NCBI GenBank assembly: GCA_004352715.1
Contig: SCFE01000015.1
Coordinates: forward strand, 2,820,414 to 2,884,413
From: Hofstenia miamia
Taxonomy: Eukaryota > Xenacoelomorpha > Acoela
Reading direction: 5' to 3'
Length of the DNA: 64,000 bases
Both the position numbers and the translations under genes were made by a program. The notes under the pieces are model-generated. The model was not told the origin of the DNA. It saw only the letters and a list, made by a program, of their open reading frames with translations, and did not search any database. Numbering within the stretch: the stretch's first letter is position 1; each line of letters begins with the position of its first letter. This document shows positions 35,304 to 47,360 of the stretch, one piece after another.

Positions 35304-36979
35304 AATCTAGTTTACACATTTACTTTATTACATAAACGTTTATTTTTGTTAATATACATGCCATTGTTAGCTGATTGTTTACTTTGCGTAAAAAATTCCA
35401 TACGTTTCTAATGATTAACAATCAGTGTAATTTAATTCAATTTCAACAATGTTTCTTATCCATAAAAAATTCCATGTTTCTATTGCTTAGCTAGTCTATG
35501 TACAAATATATTTCATTATTTTCTATACATTACATGTAAAGGACTACATTTCGTTTTTCAAATACACTGCTATTTTATTGTAAAAAATTCCATGCATTTA
35601 ATTCATTTTTCACAATACAAAACGAACAAAAATATAGACTTACATGATAAAAACAATTTCGTTTTTTAAAAAATTATACTTGCAATACTATTAGTAGGAT
35701 AGATATACATGCTTTCTTTAATACACTATTATTACATTATTAGTTTTACACATCAGTTTTCTCTTTGCATTTATTTTTGGTTTATATGATTTTCTGGGTT
35801 GTACACGTTTGTAGACTGCTACATCCTTTGTCGACTTTGCACATCTTTTTCAGTTTATTTATTTTATGGCTTTTCCATGCTTGTAGACTTTTGCTTGGGT
35901 CACGCTTCACTGGCTTGTAACAATTGGATATTATTTGGCATGAAATTAATGTAAGAATTCCTTATCCACTCATATTGTAGTTGGTATAGAAATGATGATA
36001 CACTCGTTATTCGCCACTTTGTAGTTGATGTCTGCTACACATTCCATTTTCCATCTGTAAATATGATTTCCAATCGCTAAATTAGTCACAATTCCATCCT
36101 CCGTTCCTATTTCTAAACGTAAATACTTGTAAATTCATAATCCTACACGATAAATATTTTGTATTAATCAACAACAAAATGTTTACGAAAAATTTGAGAG
36201 CTAGAAATCACTAAGAAATTTTGTAAAAAGTACAAAGCAATAATATATTCCCTAACAAAGCGAAAATAGTTTCAGTCAGCTGTTAGTTAAAAATAGAAAA
36301 TTCTAACACATACATTTAAAACAAGATCAATACGTATAAATTCGTTTTAAAGTGGAAATGAAAAAAAACATTCTCATGTAACAGAATACAAACGGAGAGG
36401 CATTCTTGTTAGCCTCCCTTAGGTAGAAGAGTGCAAACACTTTTTCTCACCATAAGAAATAGCAGTGTCAATTTAGATATTAGAAATTTTATTTAGTGAT
36501 TTTATTTGTACAACATTTAATATTAATCAAGTTTTATAAATACAAGTGTTTTCAACTCAAAAGAGATAGTTAGGAATCTTTATAAAATATGAATAAAATA
36601 GGAGTTGTGGACTTCTACTTCAAAGCATGCACCAACGTTTGAATTTCCAGTATTCCAAAAAATCAGGTACGTAGCCAAAGTCAAACTGCAGACAGACAAC
36701 AGTCTGGTGAAATTGTACTATATTGTAGAAAACTTCGCATATTCAGAAAAAAAAATCCATAGAGCTAGAATAGAAACAAAATATTCAAAGCAACACAGTA
36801 AAAAATACAGTCCATTATTTCAAAGCTAATTTAAATTAACAATTTATTTTGCTTCCCCACATGTATAATGTTTGGTATAAATCACAAAATCAAAATTGAT
36901 GCTGAGATGTTACGGAACAATGAAATTCAAGTAATAAAAATAATGAAAAAAAAGCAATTATAGTGGAAGGAAGTGCCAA

Positions 36980-37570
36980 ATATAATACTAATCACAGGCG
37001 ATTCAATTCAACCTGGTATCAATAATGCAGTTTGGAGAATTGTGATCACTCAACTAACGCATCACATTGAAACTATAAAAGATGCGGAATATCTAACAAA
37101 TATTTCTAGACGCTTGAAGGTACAATAAACCTAATTTTCACTATGCCATGCGGCGACTGATTTGTTATCTACATTAAGGCTCCAATGCAAAGTAATACAT
37201 AGTAAATACTTCAGAATTAACAATAATTTCCAAAGCAATAGAAGAAAACAATTAAGGGATCCCTGAGCCAATCATGAATTCTAGGGAAGAAAATTAATTT
37301 CCTTATGTATTCATTGACAAGGAACCTTACCCATTAAAACCATATTTAATGCGACTTTATCATCCTAGAGACCTGGGAGAAAAATAGTAATATTTTAATT
37401 TGCGTTTATCGAGAGCACGAAAAAGCGTTTAATGTGCATTTAGTATACTGACTTCCAAATTTAGAGTACTTGCCCAACAAGGCTATTAATGTAGTTGGAG
37501 CTTGCTGTATACTACACAATTTTATCATCACGGAAGAGCATTTCGAAGAAGGATTAACATTTTAGACAAG
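36980..37570 (+). pseudogene. PIF/Harbinger transposase remnant
   Basis: In shifting frames the + strand gives YIKAPMQSNT (family: IKAP-x-x-SGS after the first catalytic Asp), then YVFIDKEPYPLKPYLMRLYH (family: VGDEAFPL-x-x-YLMRPY, second Asp region). FNLRLSRARKSV, a stop, CAFSILTSKFRVL follow (family: FN-RLSRARR-VENAFGIL-x-RFR, where the catalytic Glu is replaced by the stop), then INVVGACCILHNFIITEE. The order and spacing match the DDE_Tnp_4 domain of Harbinger transposases. Multiple frameshifts and stops mean it is dead. Confidence 0.75.
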
Positions 37571-38129
37571 AAGTAAATGAACCCCAAGCCTTATCTTTTA
37601 ATATTATAAATCGAAATTCTTTACGACTACCAATTCAGGTTCACAACAATTTCCATGATTTCTTTTATTCCCAAATATGAAGATTTGACATCAATTCATA
37701 ATTCCAGTTTTCATTTGTATACAATAACACGTAATAAATATAAAAATAATATACTTGTTACATATACATAAATCTTAATTTAAAATATTTATTAATCAAC
37801 GTTTAATAACAAACATCAAATAATGAACAAATGAGTTTCAAAAAAGCGCATGTTAAAACCAATATCAAGAAGCTTTGTTTTCTACAGGAATATATGAGGC
37901 AACTTCCAATTCATCAGTTAATTCCACAGTGCCAACATTAAAACGATCTTAAACTTGATTTAAAATCACAGCATCTTCAGGCTAGAAACGAATGTGATTG
38001 GCAATCATTTACTACAATAACTACCGACATATGCAACCCCTTTTTAGCCAAATATGTCTTCTATACTTCTTTTCTCATCAGAAAACCACTGAATGTTATC
38101 CGCGATCAATTGTCGATTAGCACAACCTG

Positions 38130-38410
38130 AAAAATTACAACAAAGTAAAGATTTCGTCCATAAACCTGTTTAGAAATTACAACAAAGTAAAGATTTCGTC
38201 CATGCGTTCTTGTTTATCTAAAGTCCCTAGTACACAAGCGGCATTATGTTGAATAATTACCTGGTAATTTGTGAATAATGCCAATTCCTTCTATTGCCTT
38301 TCCACAAAATCGCGATTATGATGTAATTTATCACTCACATCATAAATTACCTTTTGGTCTTCTATTCCAGCTATAAAGAGTTCGATATCGAGGTTTTCTA
38401 TTACGTACGT
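38130..38410 (-). pseudogene. MADF (Myb/SANT-like) protein remnant of the Harbinger element
   Basis: On the - strand LDIELFIAGIEDQKVIYDVS and DKLHHNRDFVERQ, stop, KELA are seen. They fit the MADF pattern (LI-x-x-VE-x-x-P-x-LYD followed by a conserved Trp-x-x-IA, here with Trp changed to a stop). Harbinger elements commonly carry a second Myb/SANT-like gene that helps the transposase bind DNA, and this frame faces the transposase 0.6 kb away. A 28-bp direct repeat (38133-38160 and 38173-38200) interrupts its downstream part. Confidence 0.5.
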
Positions 38411-38419
38411 TGAGTTGGA

Positions 38420-41400
38420 GTGTAGCCTGAAACAAATGAACTCTAGGCTCAAATATGGAATGCTATAAACTGATTGGATGGAAATGAAAATTACATTGCT
38501 TCCCTAGATAATCTCATTTGCATTAACACCCGTAATTACAAAGAAACATTATTGAATTCATCAATTTGTTATTGTTTTTCTTAAAAATATTTAATATTTT
38601 GATAAACTTTAATGCAATTTATATATTTTGAAATCCTAAATTACGGGTGAATTAAAAAACATTTGCTAAATTAAGCAGATTTTTAGGAATATAGAAATCA
38701 AAATACCAACTAGTAATTGTTATTAAAAAAAATTGTTATTCAATAATAATTTGAACAAAATACATTATACCTATTTCGTACAAATTTTTGCCACACATTT
38801 AAATTTTTGGGAGATGTCATCGTCAAAAATATTTAGCATGTTTAAAATCAAATTTACAATCACGCGCTTTCTGTGTGAATAGGACTATCTTTAAACATGT
38901 GTTTGAAAATATCGCCCGGCTTTTATTGGGTTTGCGATAAATCTTTCTCTGTGTGAATGCGCTCTCAGTAACTCAACTGTTTAAATCTCTAGAAAGCCCA
39001 AGCTCGCACAATCGCGCTGTGTGAACACCCTGGCTTTAATACATTACTAGAAAATATCGCAAGCTCTCTGTGTGAATACCCAAGATTTAAAGCTAGTGCA
39101 AGCTCGCTTTCTGCTCTAGCAGGCACAAACTTTCCCTGTGAATGCACCCTAAGGAGATTGATTCAATTCAGATATTTTTACAGAGTTACCCGTTGTCTTA
39201 AATATAGCGAGCAATCCACATATGTACAAGTCTTCATGATTTGTATAAAGCACGATCTATAATTTACTAAAAGTGTCATATATATATGTAAATATTTATA
39301 TACATATACATCGTCTAAAAAACCTTTATTGTAATGAAGTTGTTGCAAACTCATTAAAGAGGCAAATTTACGGTGGAATTCAATCATTCGAAAAGGGATT
39401 ATAAATTATGATTTACGTTCTTGATAAGAAATTAACTATTATTAAGCAAATTACAAGATCTAAAAGTTTATTCATGCAAACCTTTACATTTTTGTGTAAA
39501 CTAAGTCCTTCTTACTTGAGAATTTCTAAATAAATTGGAATTTTTTTAATGTGCAACCGCTTTGTATTTCTTCTCCCGATTTGTATTTATATCCACATTT
39601 TATTTACCAATTAGTAAAACCGCATTTATGGCTAACGTGACTGCGTTGCATAAATTTAATTCAAGTAAATTTACTCAGTGTTATATGCATTAAGTATAAC
39701 GTATAGAATTATATATTTTCATACCTATATTCCAAACATGCACATGGAACTCAAGATAGGGCCTTTTATAATTGAAGCATATAGTGCAAAAACCTATTCA
39801 GCGCAAATCGATTCACAAAAAGAAACCACTTTTTAGTTTACGTTCGTATCTCTGCTTATGCAATGTCGGTTAACTGATTCTTCATAAAGCTATCAGAAGT
39901 ACGGGCATTTCAAATGTATTGCATTAAACAGCATGCAGTTCCTCTTCACATAATTCTAAAGCAATCGATTTAGGGCAACGGTGCAGTCCTAAAATTTACA
40001 GCCGTGTACGCTAATTGCCAATTAAAAAGCAGCGTATAAGATAAGTGCGTATTCATACAAACGTTGAAATTTTCAGCGGATATCCGCTGTATAAGGTATA
40101 AGGCGTATACCTGGGCATACTATTAGGTACAGCCCTGTTAACGCGTTATTCAAATATGATTTACTCAACAAATCCTCATTAGTAAATTTAATGAGATATC
40201 TGTTGGTTATTGTGTTGTAATCATCATTTTCGACAAGAGGTGCAATAAAGATTGAATCGATTCAGATATTATTTGCAGAGGTGGCCGTTGCCTTAAATAA
40301 TGCGGCCATAAATAAGATTTTTCCAGTACAAAGCGCCATTTACAAGTGTATATCAATGCTTGGGTTGTAGGGTTAGGGTTTAATAACCATTTTATGACGT
40401 CACTTGAGCTGGGTCCCCTAAGGTAAAATAACGGCTAATATTTCAAGGTTAACCGAGTACGTTTTTTAAATTTCCATTTTAAGCGAATTTATACATACAT
40501 GTTGATTTCTGATGTTATTGAATATTCAATTTTAATCACATGCGTTTAAATATCTTTTAATGAACGACTGAAACTAAAAATTATCCACATTGGTTTTTGC
40601 TTGTGTTATTTGGATGATATTTACCGAACATGTATTAAATTTTCCGGTCATAGTGGAGTTTATGCGTTGGTTAAGCGATTTTCACTATATTGACCTAAGA
40701 AATATTACTACTATTTTCTCAAAATGTCTTCTAAATACCATGCGCCTGTATTTTTTGCGTATGAATAATACACTATTTACAAATATTTGTAAGTTCGAAA
40801 GCAATCTCAACACATAGTTGACTAATTTATCGATTGGAAATCATATCTACCAATGGGAAAAAATCGGCATCAACTATAAGACGGTGAATAACGAATGTTG
40901 TCATCGTTTCTAGACCAACTACTCAAAAAGATTTGCGATTTGTTTGCGTGGAAAAAATTTCAACCGTTCAAATGCAGCCACAGTATGAGCCAAATACACG
41001 TATTTATTTGCTTTCTGGTGCTTAAAAAAGTAATCACTTTTATTGTCAATTGTAATTAAAATTGTTTGTAGACCCCGCTTCTAATCTGTTTATGGAAGCA
41101 CTTGGGCTAAATTGGGCCCTCCTTGTATCCTCTTGTTATGGTTGACAGCAGCTGAGCTCAAATACAATTGCAGACTGCTTTCGTAGGGTAACATTGAATA
41201 AATTGAATTTAAAACAAATCATATTTAAATCCTCTATCTGAAAATGCACATTATGCATTTGTTCAATAATAGAATACATGCTATCAGTACGTTTGCTTAG
41301 CATGGTGCCAGTGTTTGCAAATTTCTCATTTCTACTAAGTGAGTTAATCAAAAAAAAATTACTCATTACAAAAAATCAACAAAACTTATTATGGAATAGA

Positions 41401-41626
41401 ATTTGACAATTTATAAACTCAAAATCATCACAGTAGTACAGATTATTCTATTTAAAAATATGATATAAATTATAAAAATAGAATATTCAAATTAATAATA
41501 AATCAAGACAAAACTTGAAAAATACAAAACTACTACTACAAATACAATGAGGGACATACAATTACAAAACATCATTTAAAACATAAAAAACTAAAATACA
41601 AAAGTAAGGCACGAAAGAGACAAAAA
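38420..41626. other. Gene-poor stretch with diverged direct repeats
   Basis: Around 38870-39140 the word CTGTGTGAAT recurs about five times at irregular spacing together with CAAGCTCGC. Positions 39150-39205 and 40250-40305 are diverged direct copies (GATTGATTCAATTCAGATAT versus GATTGAATCGATTCAGATAT, then CCGTTG-CCTTAAAT). A short telomere-like GTAGGGTTAGGGTTT occurs at 40368. No gene recognised before the cyclin E 3' end. Confidence 0.4.
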
Positions 41627-42365
41627 TTAAGTTTTGATACTTTGTGGTGTCATTAACACTTCAGACATAATAGCACCTTTAAAATTGGTCTTCGGGTGAG
41701 ACACATGTGAAAGATATGAAAAAGCCTGCCAATTTGTTTGAATCGTATGATACTCAGAAGGAAGTATTCCACGAAATCTAGGAATCTCGTTAAATAATTC
41801 ATTAGTTTCTATTATGTTCGAAAATGGAGTGACCCATTGTATGCAAAGGCACAGATCACAAGGACGCAACCCCGATGCTTCATACACAAGTGGAGCAGGA
41901 ACGACATGACACATAACTCCAGCGGCAAGAACATTATAGGAAAATTGATGACAATCTATATCTAAAACACAAAAGTCCAAAATTTGACAAGCGCGTGCAA
42001 ACAGCTCAGTAGAGTATTTACTTTCCAGAACAAAATTATGTGATTCATGAGAATCATTTAAAGCTACTTTACAGGCTGATTGGAAAAATAATGTAAGCCA
42101 TGTGTTTAAAGTCACAGGCGAAAGTTGCCATTTTAACTGTTTAACAAGAACTAACTCCAGTTTAAGAACGTCGTCGATTGTGCAAGCGCCATTTGTATAA
42201 AAAACAAGCTTTTTTAACTTTGGAGGATGTATTTCTTCTATTTTGGCAGCTACATGTAAAGCAGTTGTTGCTAAAAGTTGCAAAATTGATTTATCAACAT
42301 CATAGCTTTCTGACAAGTACACATCAAAAAAATGTTGTGCCATGTAAAATGTTTCTCTTCTTAGC
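41627..42365 (-). CDS. CCNE: Cyclin E, last exon
   Basis: Acceptor GATATTTAG lies just upstream of 42365. The exon enters after two bases of a Lys codon and gives LRRETFYMAQHFFDVYLSES (vertebrate cyclin E: HRETFYLAQDFFDRYM). It holds the rest of the N-terminal cyclin box (AAKIEEIHPPKLKKLVFYTN, with the conserved Lys), then LKWQLSPVTLNTWL, FCVLDIDCHQFSYNVLAAGV, WVTPFSNII and FRGILPSEYHTIQTN, all cyclin E hallmarks. It ends SEVLMTPQSIKT with a stop, the counterpart of the LLTPPQS phosphodegron. Cyclin E activates CDK2 at the G1/S transition and in early embryonic cycles. The family call is very secure. Confidence 0.93.
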
Positions 42366-42551
42366 CTAAATATCGTAACATCAGAAAATAATTATTTTAA
42401 TAACATTTAAAAACACAAAACTACTCGTCAGTGATTTATATGATAAGAAAACCTAGACAATATTTGACTGCCAATATTTTTATTAGGTTTTTTTGTCAAA
42501 TATGGCCATCGATGTCTAATGCTCCTTAAATTAATCTTTCAATTTATTTTT

Positions 42552-42556
<5 letters not shown>

Positions 42557-42588
<32 letters not shown>
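42557..42588. repeat. (TA)n microsatellite
   Basis: About 30 bp of TA inside cyclin E intron 2. Confidence 0.9.
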
Positions 42589-42593
<5 letters not shown>

Positions 42594-44066
42594 AATTATG
42601 AATTTTAGACAAATGATCAAATAAAAATAGAATAGCTCTCAAATGGAAACGAAACAGGCAACGCTATAGATTCAGTGTGTTAAAGATCATGTATTTTTAG
42701 AGCCTATCCATGTGTGAAACAAAATCGCGATGATTAGTGAATCACTATTGCAAGAGGAAAATTGCAATTAGCTGTTCAATGTGAGCAATGCTTAAGTTGT
42801 TCGTCAGCTTTTACTCTATATTCCAATGATTCACTTATGTACCTGGATAACGAATCGTTGCTGATTACAAGGAGTATTCCACAGGAATGTCAACCTCGAA
42901 GAATTTTCAAAGCATTTGAAGTTATCATGGGAGGTTATTTAAAGTGTCTATCACCATTCTGGGTTTGAGAAAATCTTGGTTTTAACAAAATTTTCCACAT
43001 TGCTGATTCATAATGATACTCCAAAATGAGACATATATGATGTAAACGTTCTGATGGTTTATAAATATAAACCTTAAACGTAAAATTCAAATTTTAACAG
43101 GTAGAAACATTCTATCAGTAAGTGAAAAATGACATTGTCAAGAAAAGAAAATATTTTAGTATTTAATTCATTAAAAAACGACTACTATTCTAAGAAAGCA
43201 TTTCCGTAATAAGGCTTTTGTTTAAACCACTAATATTCTACATTTACTCTATTCGCTTTTCTCAGATATCATAAGCACAAATGATTGAATTTGTGGGAAG
43301 TTTTCTTATTTTTAAATTGAACTATGCATATGGAAATATTTTTTATAACATTAGCAAATCAAGTTTGAACAAAAATCATTTCTTAAATAAATAGTGATAA
43401 AAATCAGTTTTTGCAGACATTGTGCACATACGTAACCACAATATATTTTTGAATTTTTCAAGTTTTGATGAGCTTTGGCAATTTTGTATGTATTCTTTTA
43501 ACAATTTTCTTAGAATATATTGGAAAGCAAAATATCCGGTTAACTGACATTTTAAAGGAAAATTTTAAATTGCATTGTTCTTAGTGAAGCCTTTTTCACA
43601 GCTTGTCACACCTCTAACCGAACTTTTTTAGTCTGTAAAATACACAAATGTCTCCATAAAAGAATTTTTTTCTTTCTCTTACTTTTCATTATGTAAAGCT
43701 TTTAATTTATTTATATCTGGAAAGAAAATTGAGCTTAGTGTTGTACTTTTTCTCTGGATGTAACACACGTAACCATGGAATGCTCTACAAGCTAATTACC
43801 AATATTTGTTTTCAAATTGACGATTTTTCTGAAATTTTCTTGATGGAATTCGGGTCTAGGTAACATACAGCATTAGAATCCAAAATTCATGAAAACTAAA
43901 GTGTAATTGAAACAGGCTAAATTGAATTACTTCTCACCACAACTACTACAATCAACTGAAAAAATATCTGTTCCAGGTCCACCGAAGCACATGTTCGCAA
44001 CTGCGAAACTTGGGTGTATTGAAAACTGGTCCAATAAGACTTATGCTGAGAGCATGGTTATTGCTG
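42589..44066. other. Cyclin E intron sequence with one exon-like open frame
   Basis: A frame at 42770-42966 (+) following TTGCAATTAG reads VQCEQCLSCSSAFTLYSNDS and RSIPQECQPRRIFKAFEV. The composition is protein-like, but no family, donor site or partner exon is recognised. Otherwise nothing is seen. Confidence 0.25.
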
Positions 44067-44330
44067 TCAGTGCTGAATTTTAAACAATTTCTTGAATCCA
44101 AAATACGCAAAATTGACTTTTATAAATTTTTTTGCGTAATATTCAATTGCCGCAGAGAGCCATGTATCCCAACGTGTTAGAACGGGACTCGGCGGAGTTC
44201 CGATCTCGGCAAAGAAGTTTCTTCGCGTCGAATTTTTGACAATTGATTCTTTGACATTGGCAATTAAATCATCCACTTTAGTAAATTTACCTCTGATCCG
44301 TTCAGCGCAATTATGAATCAGATGCTTTGG
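44067..44330 (-). pseudogene. hAT transposase fragment (CGGBP1-like class)
   Basis: On the - strand TKLPKHLIHNCAERIRGKFT, KVDDLIANVKESIVKNSTRR and PPSPVLTRWDTWLSAAIEYY. The VLTRW-x-TWL box preceded by a VD-LI-x-NVK helix matches the middle of hAT transposases of the CGGBP1-like type. It is truncated on both sides, at the hairpin at 44332 and at 44067. Confidence 0.6.
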
Positions 44331-44331
44331 T

Positions 44332-44378
44332 AACTTAGTTCTTAATTAACAACACAGTTGTTAATTAAGAACTAAGTT
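44332..44378. repeat. Perfect 21-bp inverted repeat, 5-base loop
   Basis: Left stem 44332-44352 starts AACTTAGTTCTTAATTAAC; right stem 44358-44378 is its exact reverse complement; the loop is CACAG. It sits exactly between the hAT fragment and a LINE remnant. Confidence 0.95.
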
Positions 44379-44589
44379 CCCAAAGACGTACTTATACGAT
44401 ACAGAAGAGCGCATCTGTATGGATCAATAAGCTATTGATGTTTTCTGGGCATTGAAACGCATAAATTAGTTTGGCAGAGAATTGATAAAATGACAAATTG
44501 GACTATTCGTATAGTTTCTGATATTCCACGATATGCACATGTCAATGCAAGTTACATTGCATTGAAAATTATGAGACCCTCTAATTATG

Positions 44590-45565
44590 TCAAATATCTC
44601 ACTTGTTTATAGTATTCGCAAAGAGAGCAGTCGGTTTCTTACACGCTCGCAAATGGATATTTTGTCAAAGATTTATGAAAGTTATGATACTTTCAAAGAA
44701 TTTGAAAGATCAAATTCGGGATATCTAAAACGAAATCAGCTAACCTGTTCTATACTCTCAATGCTGAAGAAATGAAGTTAGTACATGAGCATTTGTTTAA
44801 AGCTTATAAGAAAAATTCTACCTGTGATAGTAACAAATGCCTAATGAATGCTAGAGAAATTGCAGAATACATGAAATCCGTTTTTATAAAAATTGGAAAA
44901 TTTAACGGGAAAAATGTTGCTTATTGGGACAAAATACAACATAAATCTAATAAATTTTTCTTTAATCTTTTTACTGAATATGAAGTCAAGAAAAATATCG
45001 TTTCTATCAAAACCTTTAAATCTAAAGGTCCTTCAACAGTTCCCAATTTCATACACAAACTAGCATTTATGAAAACGCTTCCAATACTGACGTTTATTTT
45101 AAACTCTTGCATAAGATACTCTTACTTTCCAAGTATATTGAAGTACTCTGTAATTACTCCCATTTACAAATCCAAAGATCGCACTAATTGTTGCAATTAC
45201 CGTCCAATTTCAGTCACACATATGTCGGGCAAAATCTTTAAAAAAAGTCTATGGTCAAATGCAATGCTATGTAGCAGAAGAAAATTTGTTATCACCAAGC
45301 CAATTTGGCTTTCGCAGAAAACATTCTGAAACTGATGCATTGATGTTTGGGCTAGAAACCTGCCCCAAAACCTAAATAATGAATACGTCAGTGTGCTCTT
45401 CTTAGATCTTTCCAAAGCCTTTGATAGCATGTCATATGATATTCTTATTGCAAATTACTTAAATACGGCTTCAGTATTGATGCAATGAAACTAATTCAGA
45501 GCTTCCTTAGAAATCGCTTCAAAACAGTTAAGTTAAATTGCTACACTTCAAAGTACCTTAACCCT
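44590..45565 (+). pseudogene. LINE ORF2 remnant (linker and RT fingers)
   Basis: Open pieces give FIKIGKFNGKNVAYWDKIQH, TFKSKGPSTVPNFIHKLAFM, ILKYSVITPIYKSKDRTNCC and NYRPISVTHMSGKIFKKS. In another frame SPSQFGFRRKHSETDALM and, later, LLDLSKAFDSM-like residues follow, ending at SFLRNRFKTVKLN just before the expected GVPQGS box. This is a CR1/jockey-type RT with several frameshifts. The copy at 48445-49790 shares the IGKFNGKN and FKSKGPS stretches, so both belong to one family. Confidence 0.75.
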
Positions 45566-46073
45566 ATTTATACCAGGGGCGGATTCCGCCTTTTTAATGC
45601 ATTTTTGCGCATAACTTTGTTTGTAGAACTTCCGCTGCCTCAGTTTTTGGTGACTTTTCATATTTTTTTACTGCAGCGTTGAATTACGTTGATTTCATTA
45701 GGTTTCATGTGGTTTTTCTGCAACAATAGTTTTGTCAGAGATCATTGTGGCAGTATTTCATGTTCTGATTGTGACTTTTGCAGAAACCTAACAGTAGCAA
45801 TTGTTTAAATCCATTGTTCTATTGTATTTGTACTCTACCTTGACCTCTCTGAGCAAACAAAATTAAATTTTTCCTACTTCAAGAAAAAAACTCCTTTTTG
45901 AGTGTATAGAAAATTTCCAAAAAACACGAATTTTAAAGACTCCATCATGGAAAACTACCTGTTGTGGCGACCTACTAGTTCCCACGGATATTTTTCCCTT
46001 CAAATCAACTAGAAATGAGCAAGACTACCTCTTGGCCAAGTTTCATTTAAATTGGAAACCAGAGTTATGAAGG

Positions 46074-46590
46074 GTGGCGGAATCCGCAAACAACGAAATG
46101 GGACGCGCAATATCTTTTGGTAAAAGTTTACTCTATGCCCACGATGGTCTGCATTTTTCAAGGCAAGGCTATGTTGTGTTTGTTCGCGCAATCCGTGAAT
46201 CTTTCGATTACAAAAGGACATTCCCTCAAAAGCAAGGTGGACGTCATTACAAACATTATTAACCTAAAAGCAGTTTTCCGAATACAGTTTCACAAGAACA
46301 CAAGAATATGTTAGTAAGTTTTTTTTAGTATTTTGCAATAAATGGGCAAAAGCTAGTATTAGAGCAACTTTTTTAAAACATTTTTTATAGATAAATTTCT
46401 TCAAAAGCATTGATGTTCATATTAATCCTGGGCCTGATCATTCCAATATATTTGAGCAAGCTGAAATAGCACAAATTCTCCAATTTAATTTTAAAAAATT
46501 AAAAATAGTTTGCTTAAATGCACATGACTTAAGAAATTCTTATGCAAATTTTCTGAACCTATATGAAGCCATTGGTGATAACTAGGGCAA
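46074..46590 (+). pseudogene. LINE 5' remnant: SGNH-like end of ORF1 and start of endonuclease
   Basis: The first frame gives GKSLLYAHDGLHFSRQGYVV and FVRAIRESF, resembling the C-terminal D-x-x-H block of SGNH/GDSL esterases that form part of ORF1 in some CR1-type LINEs. Further on, DVHINPGPDHSN and LKIVCLNAHDLRNSYANFLN match the start of the LINE endonuclease (family: GD-E-NPGP ... L-N-RSLRNK). The frame stops at GDN and the element is cut by the tandem-repeat end of the hAT element. The SGNH call is tentative; the NPGP motif is firm. Confidence 0.5.
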
Positions 46591-47360
46591 TTCATTTGTC
46601 AATACGGTCACAATATGGTCACAATACAGTCACAATCGGGCGTTTAAAATAAATATGGTCACAATTCGTTGAATGGGTCAATACAGTCACAATGAACGAA
46701 TAAAATGCCAGGAATTTGACAGACTGTGTATTACACAGTGTTTTATTTGATAATGATAAGTGTTTTATTTGCTAAGTATAGAAATTAGTAAATAACATCT
46801 GTTACACATAAAACAAGTTACAAACAATTAACAGCTTGTGTATACTCTCAATTTGAATTTCTCACTTTTACTATTGTGTACCACTCTCGTTAATTTCTTG
46901 CCTGGTTTATTTTCTTCTATTCAATTTCTTATTTTCTTTATCTGGTTTCCACTTTCACATATCGAGATGCCAAAAGTTGCTGCAACCAATAAAGTCAAAA
47001 TTGAGGCAATTATTCGCCAATTTTCAAGGGAGTTCAAGTGTACACCAAATATGAAATTGTACTGTATTTGATGCAATGAGGTGTTCAACATGTTAAACGG
47101 TATTTTGTGGAATGGCACAGGGCCTCCGACAAACACAGCTCAAATCCAACAGAAATATCAATTCAATCCTTCATTCAGCCCCCAAAAATTGTGAATTTTG
47201 TGGAAAAAGTGGTAAGGGGGTTAATGGGGGCAAACATCGCACTGTACAAACTAAATAATCATGAATTGCGACAACTCTTTGTTGAAATGGGCCATCCATT
47301 ACCCAGTGAATCCACCTGTCGTCGACAAGTGGAAAAAGTGGCTGACAGCGAAATAGCCCG
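46590..47360 (+). mobile_element. hAT element of the CGGBP1-like class, 5' part
   Basis: The left part (46600-46695) has five copies of (A/T)(T/C)(G/A)GTCACAAT, likely subterminal transposase-binding repeats. The gene starts near 46968: MPKVAATNKVKIEAIIRQF, then LYC-x-x-C and VEWHRASDKH forming a BED-like C2H2 finger. KIVNFVEKVVRGLMGANIAL, YKLNNHELRQLFVEMGHPLP and SESTCRRQVEKVADSEIAR follow, matching the LNN-x-x-LR-x-F and P-S-TLR steps of CGGBP1-like hAT transposases. A stop and frameshift fall in the finger. The rest is in the gap. Confidence 0.7.

Larger units (their letters stand above)
35970..40930. mobile_element. Diverged inverted repeats flanking a Harbinger remnant
   Basis: Positions 35970-36080 (TAGTTGGTATAGAAATGATG ... 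GATTTCCAATCGCTAAATTAGTC) match the reverse complement of 40815-40930 (TAGTTGGTCTAGAAACGATG ... GATTTCCAATCGATAAATTAGTC) at clearly less than full identity. Between them are a broken PIF/Harbinger transposase and MADF protein. Whether the repeats are the ends of the Harbinger element or of a larger composite is not decided. Confidence 0.5.

Noticed and set aside
40365-40385. GTAGGGTTAGGGTTT, a telomere-like word
   Set aside because: Only about two repeat units; expected by chance in AT-rich sequence and not an interstitial telomere array.
42770-42966. Exon-like frame with Cys pairs in cyclin E intron 2
   Set aside because: No donor, partner exon or family recognised; kept only as a note on the intron.
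45573-46100. GGCGGATTCCGCC at 45578 and GGCGGAATCCGC near 46077 as possible transposon ends
   Set aside because: The words are self-palindromic and the flanking bases do not extend the inverted match; no target duplication found.
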